DNA of 46,241 bases from Candidatus Uhrbacteria bacterium (GCA_030649995.1 JAUSEV010000032.1:1-46241); one strand, 5' to 3'. Counted from the stretch's first letter, positions 13,446 through 22,517 are shown. Notes: generated from the sequence alone by a model not told the origin. Numbers and translations are program-made.

Positions 13446-16400
13446 ATGTCCGATCCATCCCCTTTTGTTCATCTGCACGTACATTCGATGTATTCGTTGT
13501 CCGATGCTTTAGGAAACGTAAATGACATCGTCGAACGAGCCAAAGAGTTGGGATTTGATGCCATCGCCCTCACCGATCATGGAGGTTTATACGGCGCGGT
13601 GGAGTTTTTTGAAGTGGCAAAAAAAAGAGGCATCAAACCTATTTTTGGAGTAGAGGCTTTTCTTGCCCCGCATAAGCATACGGACAGACGTCCCGGTATT
13701 GACTCGCGAGCCTATCATTTGACCCTTCTCGCGGAAACTTATGAGGGTTACAAAAACCTTCTGCGATTGGTTTCTCTCTCCTATGTGGAAGGTTTTTATT
13801 ACAAGCCGCGCATGGATAAGGATCTGCTGCGTCAATACGGGAAAGGGCTCATCGCTCTTTCCGGTTGCTTAAAAGGAGATGTGCCGCAAGCCTGCCATGC
13901 CAATGATCTCAAACGCGCCGAAGAGCTTGTACGTGAATATCAAGAAATTTTCGGCGAACAAAATTTTTTTCTCGAGCTCGTTCATCACCCTGAATCGCCG
14001 ACGCAAACGGAGGTCAACGAACGTTTAATCGGTCTGTCAGAAACAACGGGAGCACCGATCGTTGCCACGAAAGACGTGCACTATCTTCATCCGGATGATC
14101 GGGAAGCGCAAGACGTGCTCGTCTGTATTCATGAAGGAAAATTGTTAGACGAACGGAACCGTCAGTCCATGTCCACGCTGGATTTGTCGATGAACTCGGC
14201 GGAGGAAATGGTGAAGGCGTTTTCCGACCATTCGGAAGCCATTGCCGCGACGCGCACAATTGCCGATCGCTGCCAAGTTGAATTTGAAATTGGAAAATTT
14301 CTTTTGCCAAAATTTGATGTCCCTCTCGGTGAAACAGACACCTCTTATTTGCTCAAACTTTGTATGCGGGGATTGGACGAGCGCTATCCGGATCCAACAC
14401 TACGAGAAGAAGCTCGCGTGCGAATGGAATTTGAGCTATCCACCATCACGCGCATGGGGTATGACGCGTACTTTCTCATCGTACAAGACTATATTGTCTG
14501 GGCAAAAAATCATGGAGTGATCGTGGGCCCGGGTCGCGGATCCGCCGCCGGTTCGGTAGTCGCTTATGTTCTCAAAATCACCAATCTTGATCCGTTGCGT
14601 TACGGTTTGCTGTTTGAGCGTTTTCTCAATCCCGATCGTATTTCCATGCCGGATATTGATACGGATTTTGATGATGTAAAACGAAAGGACGTAATTGAAT
14701 ACGTCATGAAAAAATACGGAAACGACCATGTCGCCGGCATTATCACTTTCGGTACCATGGCAGCCCGCGCCGCGGTTCGTGACGTCGGTCGCGTGTTGGG
14801 AATGCCGTATGCGGAAGTGGATCATATTGCCAAATCCGTTCCCCCGCCGGTTCAAGGCAAACACATTCCTCTAAAAAAATCGATCAAAGACGCGCCGGAA
14901 CTTCGCGCCCTGTACGAGAGCGATCCGCGCGTCAAACGATTACTTGATTTGGCCATTCGATTGGAGGGCACAACCAGACACGCTTCACAACACGCCTGCG
15001 GAATCGTGATTACTCCGCAACCGCTCGTGGAATATGCGCCGTTGCAAAAAGCCCAAGGAGGAGACGTGACTCACGTGATCCAATACTCTCTCCATTCCGC
15101 CGAAGAAATGGGTCTTTTGAAAATGGATTTTTTGGGTTTGTCCAACCTGTCCGTCATTCGCGATTGTTTGGAAATCGTTCAAGCCGTGCATGGCGCGGAA
15201 ATCAACATTGATACGATTCCTCTGGATGATCCGTTGACGTTTACCTTGCTTGGTCGCGGGGAAACCACCGGAGTTTTCCAACTGGAATCCGAGGGGATGA
15301 AAAAATATATTCGTGAACTCAAGCCAACCGTGATCGAAGATATTATCGCCATGGTCGCGCTCTATCGGCCGGGGCCGCTGGGTTCCGGGTTGGTGGAAAG
15401 TTTTATTTTGCGTAAGCATGGCAAGGAAAAAGTGGCGTACATGCACCCGCTTGCGGAAAACGCTCTGAAAAACACCTACGGGATCCCCGTCTATCAAGAG
15501 CAGGTCATGCAAGTCGCAAAAGATCTTGCCGGCTTTACCGGCGGCGAGGCCGATACGTTGCGCAAAGCCATGGGGAAAAAAATAGCCAGATTGATGGTGG
15601 AAATGCGCGCCAAATTTGTGATGGGGTCCGTGGGAAACGGGGTTAAACGGGAAATCGCCGAAGCGATCTTCACGCAATTCGAAGAGTTCGCCGCGTATGG
15701 TTTTAATAAATCGCACGCCGCTTGTTACGCATTGATCGCCTATCAAACCGCCTATCTGAAAGCGCACTATCCGGATGCGTTTATGGCGGCGCTCCTCAAT
15801 TCCGATTGCACCAACTTGGATCGCGTCACCATCGAAGTCGAAGAATGTCGACGCATGGGGATGGAGGTCTTGGCTCCGGACATTAACGAATCCTTTGCGA
15901 AATTTTCCGTGGTAAGGGGCACCAATAAACTCCGTTTTGGCTTGCTCACAATCAAAGGTCTGGGGGACGACGTGGTTGAGGTGATGATCAAGGAACGAAA
16001 AACGAACGGGCCATACAAAGATCTCGCGGATTTTTTATCGCGCATCAATCATCACGCGTTCAATCGCCGCTCGCTTGAGGTGTTGATTCGTTCCGGAGCT
16101 TTGGATCGGTTTGGCGAACGCAATGCCCTCAATATAAACATTGAGGGGTTACTTGATTTTCACCGCCGTCTCTCACAAGAAGCCTCATCAGGTCAGGTGA
16201 ATTTATTTAGCTTACAGCTTACAGGTGACAGCTTACGGGTTCCAACGCTTCCATTAAAACCGGCGCCGGAAGCGACCAGTCGTGAAAAATTGATGTGGGA
16301 AAAGGAACTTTTGGGTCTGTATGTTTCGGCGCACCCTTTCCGCGAATACAGCGATCGTCTGCCCGGATTATTGACGCCGATTTTGGAGTTGAAAGATCGG

Positions 16401-16976
16401 AAGCGAGAAAAAAGCGTACGCATCGGCGGGATCATTGGTTCTGCGAAGAAAATTTATACGAAGAACAACGAACCCATGGTGTTTCTCAAGCTGGAAGACT
16501 TGGGCGGGGACGTTGAAGTGGTGGTTTTTCCGCGCGTGTATCGCGACAAACCGGAACTGTGGGAGGCGGATCGGCTGGTCGTAGTGGCCGGTCGCGTACA
16601 AGAAAAAGATGGGGAGCTAAAATTTTTGGCGGAATCCGGATATGAACTGACACCGGATAATATTGATGAAGTAGCAAAGTACATCACTCACACGACACTG
16701 GAAAGCGATCCTAAGCTTACAGCTCAAAGCTTACAGCTTACAGCCACCCAACAAGCTATCACCATTCATTTGCGAGCGCAGTTGCCGGAATCTTTGTTAC
16801 AAAAACTGAAAGAAATTTTCAATCGCCACCCAGGTTATTATCGTGTGTACTTTGTGATGGAAAACGAACAAGGAAAACAAAAAATTCTGTCGAATGATCG
16901 CATCGCGTTTAATGATTTGATCGTAAAAGAGATTGAACAGATTTTGGGACAAGGAACGGTGAAGGTTGAAGTCTAA
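13446..16976 (+). CDS. dnaE: DNA polymerase III alpha subunit (replicative polymerase)
   Basis: 1176 residues from the ATG at 13446; a TTG seven codons earlier is possible. The PHP domain opens with HLHVHSMYS (9-17). The polymerase core has GPGRGSAAGS and the catalytic PDIDTDFDD (402-410), with fingers motifs such as ALYRPGPLGSG and KSHAACYALIAYQ. A helix-hairpin-helix region follows, and the OB fold (VRIGGIIGSAKKIYTKN) is near the C-terminus. Length is that of the DnaE1 type. Two linker segments are read from ACAGNNN heptamer arrays: SLQLTGDSLRV (16207-16241, between the finger and OB regions) and LTAQSLQLTAT (16712-16746, after the OB fold). No Shine-Dalgarno is present. The gene stands alone between palindromic repeats. 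Confidence 0.97.
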   Translation: MSDPSPFVHLHVHSMYSLSDALGNVNDIVERAKELGFDAIALTDHGGLYGAVEFFEVAKKRGIKPIFGVEAFLAPHKHTDRRPGIDSRAYHLTLLAETYEGYKNLLRLVSLSYVEGFYYKPRMDKDLLRQYGKGLIALSGCLKGDVPQACHANDLKRAEELVREYQEIFGEQNFFLELVHHPESPTQTEVNERLIGLSETTGAPIVATKDVHYLHPDDREAQDVLVCIHEGKLLDERNRQSMSTLDLSMNSAEEMVKAFSDHSEAIAATRTIADRCQVEFEIGKFLLPKFDVPLGETDTSYLLKLCMRGLDERYPDPTLREEARVRMEFELSTITRMGYDAYFLIVQDYIVWAKNHGVIVGPGRGSAAGSVVAYVLKITNLDPLRYGLLFERFLNPDRISMPDIDTDFDDVKRKDVIEYVMKKYGNDHVAGIITFGTMAARAAVRDVGRVLGMPYAEVDHIAKSVPPPVQGKHIPLKKSIKDAPELRALYESDPRVKRLLDLAIRLEGTTRHASQHACGIVITPQPLVEYAPLQKAQGGDVTHVIQYSLHSAEEMGLLKMDFLGLSNLSVIRDCLEIVQAVHGAEINIDTIPLDDPLTFTLLGRGETTGVFQLESEGMKKYIRELKPTVIEDIIAMVALYRPGPLGSGLVESFILRKHGKEKVAYMHPLAENALKNTYGIPVYQEQVMQVAKDLAGFTGGEADTLRKAMGKKIARLMVEMRAKFVMGSVGNGVKREIAEAIFTQFEEFAAYGFNKSHAACYALIAYQTAYLKAHYPDAFMAALLNSDCTNLDRVTIEVEECRRMGMEVLAPDINESFAKFSVVRGTNKLRFGLLTIKGLGDDVVEVMIKERKTNGPYKDLADFLSRINHHAFNRRSLEVLIRSGALDRFGERNALNINIEGLLDFHRRLSQEASSGQVNLFSLQLTGDSLRVPTLPLKPAPEATSREKLMWEKELLGLYVSAHPFREYSDRLPGLLTPILELKDRKREKSVRIGGIIGSAKKIYTKNNEPMVFLKLEDLGGDVEVVVFPRVYRDKPELWEADRLVVVAGRVQEKDGELKFLAESGYELTPDNIDEVAKYITHTTLESDPKLTAQSLQLTATQQAITIHLRAQLPESLLQKLKEIFNRHPGYYRVYFVMENEQGKQKILSNDRIAFNDLIVKEIEQILGQGTVKVEV
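16207..16241 (+). repeat. heptamer array 1 inside dnaE
   Basis: Units ACAGCTT, ACAGGTG, ACAGCTT, ACGGGTT (16214-16241), preceded by one degenerate unit. Same ACAG-led family as the array upstream of ftsI. Read in frame as SLQLTGDSLRV. Confidence 0.85.
16712..16746 (+). repeat. heptamer array 2 inside dnaE
   Basis: Units ACAGCTC, AAAGCTT, ACAGCTT, ACAGCCA (16719-16746). Second ACAG-family array in the same gene, read in frame as LTAQSLQLTAT. Confidence 0.85.
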
Positions 16977-16981
16977 CCTCG

Positions 16982-17072
16982 GAAACCCCCTGCCCCCTTG
17001 TCAGGGGGTTCTGACGTACGACCTCCCCCTGACAAGGGCGAAGCTGAGCTTAGCTCTGGGAATGAGGGGGTT
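16982..17072. repeat. palindromic repeat (CCCCCTTGTCAGGGGG family)
   Basis: GAAACCCCC, CCCCCTTGTCAGGGGG, CCCCCTGACAAGGGC and GGGGGTTTC are arranged as an inverted unit, between convergent dnaE and livF. It may work as a bidirectional terminator. Same family as 8516-8586 and 45335-45415. Confidence 0.8.
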
Positions 17073-17777
17073 TCATTTCCCCAAATATAACGCGCGCATT
17101 TTTTCCGGGTTCTTTAATTCTTTTGCGGGTCCATCAAATACGATTTTTCCGCCGGCCATCAAATAGCCTCGCGAGGCGATCTCGAGCGCCAAGTGGACGT
17201 TTTGTTCCACCATCAAAATCGTCATCCCCTGTTCCACCATGCCGCGCAGGTTGTGAAAAATTTCCGTTATGGTTTTTGGCGCCAAACCGAGCGACGGCTC
17301 ATCAAGTAAAAGCAACGACGGTCTCATCATCAATCCGCGCGCGATAGCGAGCATTTGACCTTCGCCGCCGGAGAGCGATGCAGCCGCCTCGTTCATTTTT
17401 TCTTTTAATGCGGGAAAATGTTCCAACACAAAGCCCATGTTTTCGACGAGTGTGTGACGATGGTTGATAAGGAAGCCACCCATCTCTAAATTCTCGCGCA
17501 CGGTCATGCTGGGAAAATTGATGCGACCCTGCGGAACATAGGCGATGCCAAGTTCCAATAGTTCGTGCGTGTGAAGCGAGCTGATGTCGCGATCGCGAAA
17601 CGTCACTTTTCCATGATGAACCGTGGCAAGCTTAAAGATCGCTTTGAGAACCGTTGACTTACCCGCGCCGTTTGGCCCCAATAAACAAACGATTTCCCCT
17701 GCTTCAATTCCAAGATCCACGTCATGGATGACCTGTGATTTGCCATAGCCGGCGGAGAGATGGGAAACATGGAGCAT
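17073..17777 (-). CDS. livF: branched-chain amino-acid type ABC transporter ATP-binding protein LivF
   Basis: 234 residues, typical for LivF. Walker A is LLGPNGAGKST (33-43), the signature LSGGEGQMLAIARGL (about 134-148), and Walker B LLLLDEPSLGLAP. The HLALEIASRGYLMAGGKIVFDG ending is characteristic of LivF-type subunits. It powers uptake together with LivG on the LivHM permease at the cytoplasmic membrane face. It is the last gene of the livHMGF order. A TGTCAT-type repeat separates it from livG by about 115 bp, so it may still be read from the same promoter. Confidence 0.93.
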   Translation of the reverse strand: MLHVSHLSAGYGKSQVIHDVDLGIEAGEIVCLLGPNGAGKSTVLKAIFKLATVHHGKVTFRDRDISSLHTHELLELGIAYVPQGRINFPSMTVRENLEMGGFLINHRHTLVENMGFVLEHFPALKEKMNEAAASLSGGEGQMLAIARGLMMRPSLLLLDEPSLGLAPKTITEIFHNLRGMVEQGMTILMVEQNVHLALEIASRGYLMAGGKIVFDGPAKELKNPEKMRALYLGK

Positions 17778-17793
17778 AAATTTATTTTTTTCT

Positions 17794-17885
17794 TGTCATC
17801 CTCGGGCGAGTCCGACGAGACCCGGGGATCCATCGGATGAATTCCTGCCTCCGCAGGAATGACAAAAGAAAGAACAAGAATGACA
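17794..17885. repeat. TGTCAT...ATGACA dispersed palindromic repeat
   Basis: Starts TGTCATCCTCGGGCGAG and ends CCGCAGGAATGACAAAAG, with a further AATGACAAA at 17879-17885. It lies inside the liv operon, between livF and livG. Confidence 0.75.
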
Positions 17886-17893
17886 AAAAAGTT

Positions 17894-18637
17894 TCATAGT
17901 TGCGCTCCCAAATACGCATGCAACGTATCAGGGTCTTGTTGAATTTCTTTTGGCGTTCCGTGAGCGATCATCCGACCGTGATCCAACACGATCACCTCAT
18001 CAGCCAATGGCATAATAAATTCCATATCATGCTCAATCACAAAAACCGTTTCCCCTTGTTCACGTAATTTCCGTAACACATGAGAGATGGTTTCTCGCAC
18101 CACAGGATTTACTCCGGCGACAGGTTCATCGAGGAGCATGAGTTGATGCGGATGGATCATGGCCATCGCGATTCCCAAAAGCTTGCTTTGACCATACGAG
18201 AGATCAGCCGCGGGTTTATTGAGTGGCGCGTCAAGACTCACCCTATCCAAAACTTCGCGGAGATGTTTATGTTTTTCCGTTTTCGTCTCTCTTTTGAAAA
18301 AAATATTTCTCCAAAAAAGATCATCATCGCGCTCTAACGCAAGAAGCAGATGATCTTCGACCGTCAAATTACGAAAGGGGCGTGAAAGCTGGAAACTGCG
18401 AGCCAAACCGCGGCGCGAACGTTCTTCGATCGAAAGAGCGGTGATATCATCCGCGTCCAACATGATCGAACCGCCATCGGTTTTCATGGTCCCGGAAATC
18501 AGATTAAACAGAGTTGTTTTTCCCGCGCCGTTGGGACCGATGAGTGCCGTAATTTTTCCGCGAGCAATCTTAAACGACACGTCATCAACGGCATGAAGTC
18601 CGCCAAAAGATTTCCGAAGTTTATTCACGGTCAGCAT
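17894..18637 (-). CDS. livG: branched-chain amino-acid type ABC transporter ATP-binding protein LivG
   Basis: 247 residues. Walker A ALIGPNGAGKTTLF is near residue 31, the long LivG-specific insertion has GLARSFQLSRPFRNLTVEDHL (77-97), the signature is LSYGQSKLLGIAMAM, and Walker B is LMLLDEPVAGVNP. The H-loop is EHDMEFI. The signature reads LSYGQ with SKL where most LivG proteins have QRR. The product works as a heterodimer with LivF. Its start overlaps livM by 17 bp, a sign of coupled translation. No Shine-Dalgarno is present. Confidence 0.93.
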   Translation of the reverse strand: MLTVNKLRKSFGGLHAVDDVSFKIARGKITALIGPNGAGKTTLFNLISGTMKTDGGSIMLDADDITALSIEERSRRGLARSFQLSRPFRNLTVEDHLLLALERDDDLFWRNIFFKRETKTEKHKHLREVLDRVSLDAPLNKPAADLSYGQSKLLGIAMAMIHPHQLMLLDEPVAGVNPVVRETISHVLRKLREQGETVFVIEHDMEFIMPLADEVIVLDHGRMIAHGTPKEIQQDPDTLHAYLGAQL

Positions 18638-19508
18638 AGGCGGAAGGAAGTTCGACCGTTCCCAAAATTCCTTTGGGACGAAACATCACGACGAGGAGGA
18701 GGAGAAGCGAAAAAATGATTCCGCGGATGGCTCCGAGAATGTCCGAAGGAAGGTTGACGAATACGCGGATCATTTCCGGAAGGAGCGTCAGAATAAAAGC
18801 TCCGATGATGGTGCCGGGCACGGAAGCAAGACCCCCGACAAAGATCATTGAAAGGACAAAGACGAGTTGATGAATAAAAAAGGAAGCCGGATCAATAAAA
18901 CGGATAAAATGAGCCAGAAGAGCTCCGGCAAGGCCGGCAAGAGCTCCGGAAACGATGTGAACGATCATTTTTACTCGAAACATACGCTTGCCTAAAACCC
19001 GCGCGTGCAATTCTTCGTCACGAATGGCTCCAAGAACGCGCCCAAATGATGAATGGGTGAGGCGATACAGAAAGAGAGTGGTCAATAGCAAAAGGATGGT
19101 GACCAAAAAAAGAAAGCGACGATCATCATAAAAAAATTCCGGTCGAGGAATACCCGGAATTCCCAAAGCCCCTCGCGTCACCGAATTCCAATTTAACCCG
19201 ATGGCGTAAACGGTAAAATTAAAACCCAATAAAATGATGGCCAGAGCATCGCCTCGAATGGTGCGGATGAGAATACCAACGAACCCGGAGATAAGAGCGG
19301 CTAAGATCATCCCGGCGATGATTCCGACAAAAACCGGTAAGTGGTATTCCGTTGTTAAAATCGCGCTCGTATAGGCTCCAATGGAGAGGAACCCCATAAA
19401 TCCAAGGTTGATCAAACCGCCCCAGCCGAGCGTCAGGTTCAAAGCCAATCCGGCAATACCGTAGATGGCGAATAATACCAAGAGAAAAATGATAAAATCG
19501 ATGATCAT
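18621..19508 (-). CDS. livM: branched-chain amino-acid type ABC transporter permease LivM
   Basis: 295 residues with about eight hydrophobic segments. GLALNLTLGWGGLINLGFMGFL near the N-terminus and GALAGLAGALLAH further on (about 190-202) match the LivM permease signature, including the EAA-like loop that contacts the ATPases (GAIRDEELHARVLGKRM, about 160-176). The product forms the membrane channel with LivH. It overlaps livH by 4 bp and livG by 17 bp. The family transports branched-chain amino acids, but also urea and other small amides, so the substrate is inferred. Confidence 0.92.
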   Translation of the reverse strand: MIIDFIIFLLVLFAIYGIAGLALNLTLGWGGLINLGFMGFLSIGAYTSAILTTEYHLPVFVGIIAGMILAALISGFVGILIRTIRGDALAIILLGFNFTVYAIGLNWNSVTRGALGIPGIPRPEFFYDDRRFLFLVTILLLLTTLFLYRLTHSSFGRVLGAIRDEELHARVLGKRMFRVKMIVHIVSGALAGLAGALLAHFIRFIDPASFFIHQLVFVLSMIFVGGLASVPGTIIGAFILTLLPEMIRVFVNLPSDILGAIRGIIFSLLLLLVVMFRPKGILGTVELPSAYADRE

Positions 19509-20383
19509 ACGATTCTTTTTTTCTTTCCTAAAATTCCGTTTGGACGAATCAACAAAACAACGAAGGTGAGAAGAAAACTGCTAAAATCAACCCAACTGAC
19601 ATTCCAATAATAACCGGTCAACGCCACAATCGTTTCCGTGCTCAAACTGCCCAAGATGGCTCCGCCAATGGATCCGACACCCCCAAGAATCGCGCGAAAA
19701 ATCATTCGGACGGTGATCATGATCCCCATGGAAGGATCAAGATTATACTCAATGGCAAATAAAATTCCGGCAATACCAGCCAAAAATGAACTGATGCCGA
19801 AAGCAAGCATGCGCATTTTACGGCTGGCGATCCCCACGACTTCCGCCACCTGCTCATGATCGGCAACGGCGCGCAAAGCCTTGCCTGTTTTTGTTTTCTT
19901 CAAAAGAAGAATAAAAATAATCAAAAGAATGGGAATCAAAACAAGAATACGAATCTCATGATCGGTAAAAATGACCGGTCCGAATTCATGAACCGTTCCT
20001 TGCAAATCGGCAAAACTTTTTGGAGCCGAACCGAAGATCGCCAGAAGAATATTCTGGATGATCAGAAGGACGGAAATGGTTGCCACAAGCATACCCGCGG
20101 CGGAAACGATTCCATGTTCGCGCATACGCTCATGAATTTGAGCGTTGATGAATAACCCCGTAAGAATGGCGATGGCAATCGCTAGGAGACTTGCCGACCA
20201 GATGGGCCAATGCCAAAGAGAGTATCCGGTATAAAATCCATAGCCGGCGACGATCACAACGCCGCCATTTGCCAAATGCAGTACGCGCGTTACGGAATAG
20301 GTCAAACTGAAACCGGCCGCAATCAAAGCAAACAACAAACCCGGTATCAGAACATTAGAAATCAGTTGGAGGATCAGATCCAT
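19505..20383 (-). CDS. livH: branched-chain amino-acid type ABC transporter permease LivH
   Basis: 292 residues from the ATG at 20383 (MDLILQLISNVLIPGLLFAL). An upstream TTG frame would run through the promoter and is not used here. The sequence GLLFALIAAGFSLTYSVTRVLHLANGGVVIVAGY is the classic LivH N-terminus. About eight membrane segments follow, and AVADHEQVAEVVGIASRKMRML is the loop that docks the ATP-binding subunits. This is the first gene of livHMGF. A near-consensus promoter (20403-20431) lies 19 nt upstream. Confidence 0.93.
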   Translation of the reverse strand: MDLILQLISNVLIPGLLFALIAAGFSLTYSVTRVLHLANGGVVIVAGYGFYTGYSLWHWPIWSASLLAIAIAILTGLFINAQIHERMREHGIVSAAGMLVATISVLLIIQNILLAIFGSAPKSFADLQGTVHEFGPVIFTDHEIRILVLIPILLIIFILLLKKTKTGKALRAVADHEQVAEVVGIASRKMRMLAFGISSFLAGIAGILFAIEYNLDPSMGIMITVRMIFRAILGGVGSIGGAILGSLSTETIVALTGYYWNVSWVDFSSFLLTFVVLLIRPNGILGKKKRIV

Positions 20384-20402
20384 AGCGGGAATAATGCCAA
20401 AG

Positions 20403-20431
20403 ATTGTACTAAGCGGCAGATGCTTTGACAA
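20403..20431 (-). promoter_or_regulatory. promoter of livHMGF
   Basis: On the minus strand TTGTCA (20426-20431) and TACAAT (20403-20408) are separated by exactly 17 bp. The start codon at 20383 follows 19 nt after the -10. A 20434-20461 hairpin touches the upstream edge. Confidence 0.75.
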
Positions 20432-20433
20432 AT

Positions 20434-20461
20434 AACCCCGCCTCTTACGAGAGGCGGGGTT
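20434..20461 (-). terminator. hairpin between livK and livH
   Basis: AACCCCGCCTC (20434-20444) pairs perfectly with GAGGCGGGGTT (20451-20461) around TTACGA. On the minus strand it would end livK transcription, although the following T content is modest (GTTATTTGTC). It lies just upstream of the livH -35. Confidence 0.6.
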
Positions 20462-20463
20462 AG

Positions 20464-20591
20464 GGTCAATACTCCGCAGCTTGCTGCGTGAGCCTATCTG
20501 TCATCCTGAGTGAAGTCCGACGAAACGAAGGATCTTCGACCGATCGGATCCGAAGATTCTTCACTCCATCGAATGACGTTCAGAATGACAG
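20464..20591. repeat. composite TGTCAT...ATGACA repeat with second hairpin
   Basis: The core 20498-20591 begins CTGTCATCCTGAGTGAAG and ends CAGAATGACAG. It is preceded by GGTCAATACTCCGCAGC, which forms a small hairpin with GCTGCGTGAG. The full composite recurs inverted at 25466-25594 and, more degenerate, at 33224-33350. It lies between livK and livH. Confidence 0.85.
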
Positions 20592-20638
20592 AGTTTTAAT
20601 TTAGGATTGATACCTCGTCAGCTCTGCTGCGGGGTGGT

Positions 20639-21853
20639 TTATTTCATGTCAAACACTCCAATGCTTGGCACATCGCCATTCGTGATCTTTTTGATGCTGA
20701 ATGATTTCCAAACAACATCTCCATTTTCGTCCAAAGTCATGTTTTTTAAGCCTCCTCCGCTCCAATCCGTGAGCTTGGCGAGCGCCGCTTGAATTTTCAC
20801 GCCGTCATTTCCATATTTCTCGATCATCTCCTTAAAGAGATAACCTTCGCTGTAAGCGATCGTTTGCATAAATGGAAACGCCAGATCCTCGTTATACTTT
20901 GCTTTAAAAGCCGCGGTAAATTTGGCCGCGCCTTCCGCTTTTTCGTCAAAAAACGCCTCAAATCCGATCACGCCTTCAAGCACATCCTTATTGTTTTTGG
21001 CGATCTCGCGGCCGATCAAAATTTCAGCCGTGAGGAGAGGGGCCACAATTTTTTGATCTTTCAGAGCTTTCACAAGAGCAATGCCTTCCGTTGGAAGTTG
21101 GACCACAATATACACGACGTCCACTTTAGCATTTTTAATCTTGAGGGCCTGGGTTCGAAAATCGGTTGTTCCGCTGTTATAAGATTCGTCCACCGTAACC
21201 TCGCCGCCGGCGTTTTTGAATGATTCAACGAAGACTCGATGCAAGCCTTGGGCATAATCCGTATTCGCCGTAATCACCGCGGCCTTTTTCGCCTTGAACG
21301 TATCCATCGCGTAACTGGCCGCCACCTTTCCGGCTAAAGCGTCTGACGGATAAAACCGGAACGCGTAATCCCCGCCTTTGGTCGTAAGATCAGGCGAGCT
21401 TGCCGATGGTGAGAACACGACGACTTTGTTTTCGTTGGCGATCGGGGTAAAACCAAGCGTTTCTCCGGAGCAAGTGCCTCCGATGATTATCTGCACCTTG
21501 TTGATGCTAATCAATTTTTGCGCTGCCGCGGCTCCGCCCTTGCCGTCGCAATTTCCGTCTTCATAAGCGACCACCAACTTTTTTCCACCAACACCGCCGG
21601 CGGCATTGATTTCTTCGGCGGCCAACATCGTCGCTTTTTGGAGCGGGATGCCGTACGCGGCTGCGTCACCGGTTAAAGGACCGATCCAACCGATCGTCAC
21701 CTCGCTGCTTTCCACGACCTTTGGAGCGACCGGGGCTGTGGCAACGGATTCGGACTTTTTGTCGTTCGTCTTGTTGGGTTGGTTAAATATCAAATAGCCC
21801 AAACCGACCACGATCACGATCCCGATAATCCACCAAATCGCATTGTTCTTCAT
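20639..21853 (-). CDS. livK: branched-chain amino-acid type substrate-binding protein LivK, membrane-anchored
   Basis: 404 residues. Residues 6-23 form a hydrophobic anchor, and a polar linker follows to about 50. The mature domain starts VTIGWIGPLTGDAAAYGIPLQKATMLAAEEINAAGG, the hallmark of the type I periplasmic-binding fold of the Leu/Ile/Val class. There is no lipobox cysteine, so the protein is tethered by its N-terminal helix, as suits a cell with one membrane. It captures the ligand outside and passes it to LivHM. It is separated from livH by a repeat and has its own promoter (21885-21914). The ligand is not certain from sequence. Confidence 0.92.
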   Translation of the reverse strand: MKNNAIWWIIGIVIVVGLGYLIFNQPNKTNDKKSESVATAPVAPKVVESSEVTIGWIGPLTGDAAAYGIPLQKATMLAAEEINAAGGVGGKKLVVAYEDGNCDGKGGAAAAQKLISINKVQIIIGGTCSGETLGFTPIANENKVVVFSPSASSPDLTTKGGDYAFRFYPSDALAGKVAASYAMDTFKAKKAAVITANTDYAQGLHRVFVESFKNAGGEVTVDESYNSGTTDFRTQALKIKNAKVDVVYIVVQLPTEGIALVKALKDQKIVAPLLTAEILIGREIAKNNKDVLEGVIGFEAFFDEKAEGAAKFTAAFKAKYNEDLAFPFMQTIAYSEGYLFKEMIEKYGNDGVKIQAALAKLTDWSGGGLKNMTLDENGDVVWKSFSIKKITNGDVPSIGVFDMK

Positions 21854-21884
21854 AATGAATAAAAAAACTAAGATTTATGGTCAG

Positions 21885-21914
21885 AGTTTAGCAAAAGTCT
21901 CTCAAGATAGGCAA
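21885..21914 (-). promoter_or_regulatory. putative promoter of livK
   Basis: On the minus strand TTGCCT (21909-21914) and TAAACT (21885-21890), spacing 18 bp. A short leader leads to the ATG at 21853. Confidence 0.5.
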
Positions 21915-21948
21915 GAAAACCGTCAAGATGTCCTGTGGATGTTTTTAC

Positions 21949-21977
21949 ACGACAAACCGACAAAATCGTGCTAAAGT
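21949..21977 (+). promoter_or_regulatory. putative promoter of the secreted protein gene, leaderless start
   Basis: ACGACA (21949-21954), 17 bp, TAAAGT (21972-21977). ATG at 21986 follows 8 nt later. Confidence 0.45.
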
Positions 21978-21985
21978 AAAAATCT

Positions 21986-22420
21986 ATGCCACGTGTGTTA
22001 AATTTCCTTCAAAAATCAATGGTTTTTTTGATGTTTGGATTATTTCTGCTTCCGATTGGTGTCGGAGCAAAAGCTCCTCCCGGCGCAACCCGTTGTCTCA
22101 CAAAAGAAATGAAGCTGCTCAACCAACGGGCGGTGACGCAAATGGCAAAAGATATTCAGAAATTTGGAACGGGCCATGAAGCGGCGGTCAAACTCTATCG
22201 AGAGAAATTGACCATCATTTGGAAGGCTATGTCAGAACCCTACTGCGGATACGGAAGTCGAGGAATGCGAGCCGTACGCGGTTCCTTTACGAAATCCGTA
22301 AACAAAACCCGCGCGCAGTTTTTAGCGGCCACCAAACGTCCATCACTCACGCATGTCAGTTCAACCAGCACGACGAGGCTTGTTAATACCACGGTGACAA
22401 CAACCTCTTTGATGCGGTGA
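21986..22420 (+). CDS. small secreted protein of unknown function
   Basis: 144 residues. An N-terminal signal peptide is clear: basic MPRVLNFLQKS, hydrophobic MVFLMFGLFLLPIGVG (12-27), then AKA as a likely cleavage region. The mature part is basic and helical, with cysteines in ATRCLTKE and EPYCGYGS that could form one disulfide. The C-terminal tail is rich in Ser and Thr. No family is recognised. It stands alone, divergent from livK, with a palindromic repeat behind it. Confidence 0.7.
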   Translation: MPRVLNFLQKSMVFLMFGLFLLPIGVGAKAPPGATRCLTKEMKLLNQRAVTQMAKDIQKFGTGHEAAVKLYREKLTIIWKAMSEPYCGYGSRGMRAVRGSFTKSVNKTRAQFLAATKRPSLTHVSSTSTTRLVNTTVTTTSLMR

Positions 22421-22424
22421 CTCT

Positions 22425-22517
22425 TGTCATTGCGAGAAGGAGTCCGCGACGACGAAGCAATCTCCCTGCGGCCATGGGGAGATTGCCGCGCTTCGTATGA
22501 CTTCGCTCGCAATGACA
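22425..22517. repeat. TGTCATTGCGAG-type dispersed repeat
   Basis: Starts TGTCATTGCGAGAAGGAG, has GACGAAGCAATCTCC and its inverse GGAGATTGCCGCGCTTC, and ends CTCGCAATGACA. This type, with GCAATCTCC cores, is known from many unrelated bacterial genomes. It lies between convergent genes. Confidence 0.8.

Noticed and set aside
14985-15767. 260-codon minus-strand frame
   Set aside because: Antisense shadow inside the dnaE polymerase core; composition is His- and Phe-rich and without domain.
20384-20431. TTG start for livH at 20431
   Set aside because: The TTG is part of the -35 hexamer of the promoter; the ATG at 20383 gives the usual LivH N-terminus.
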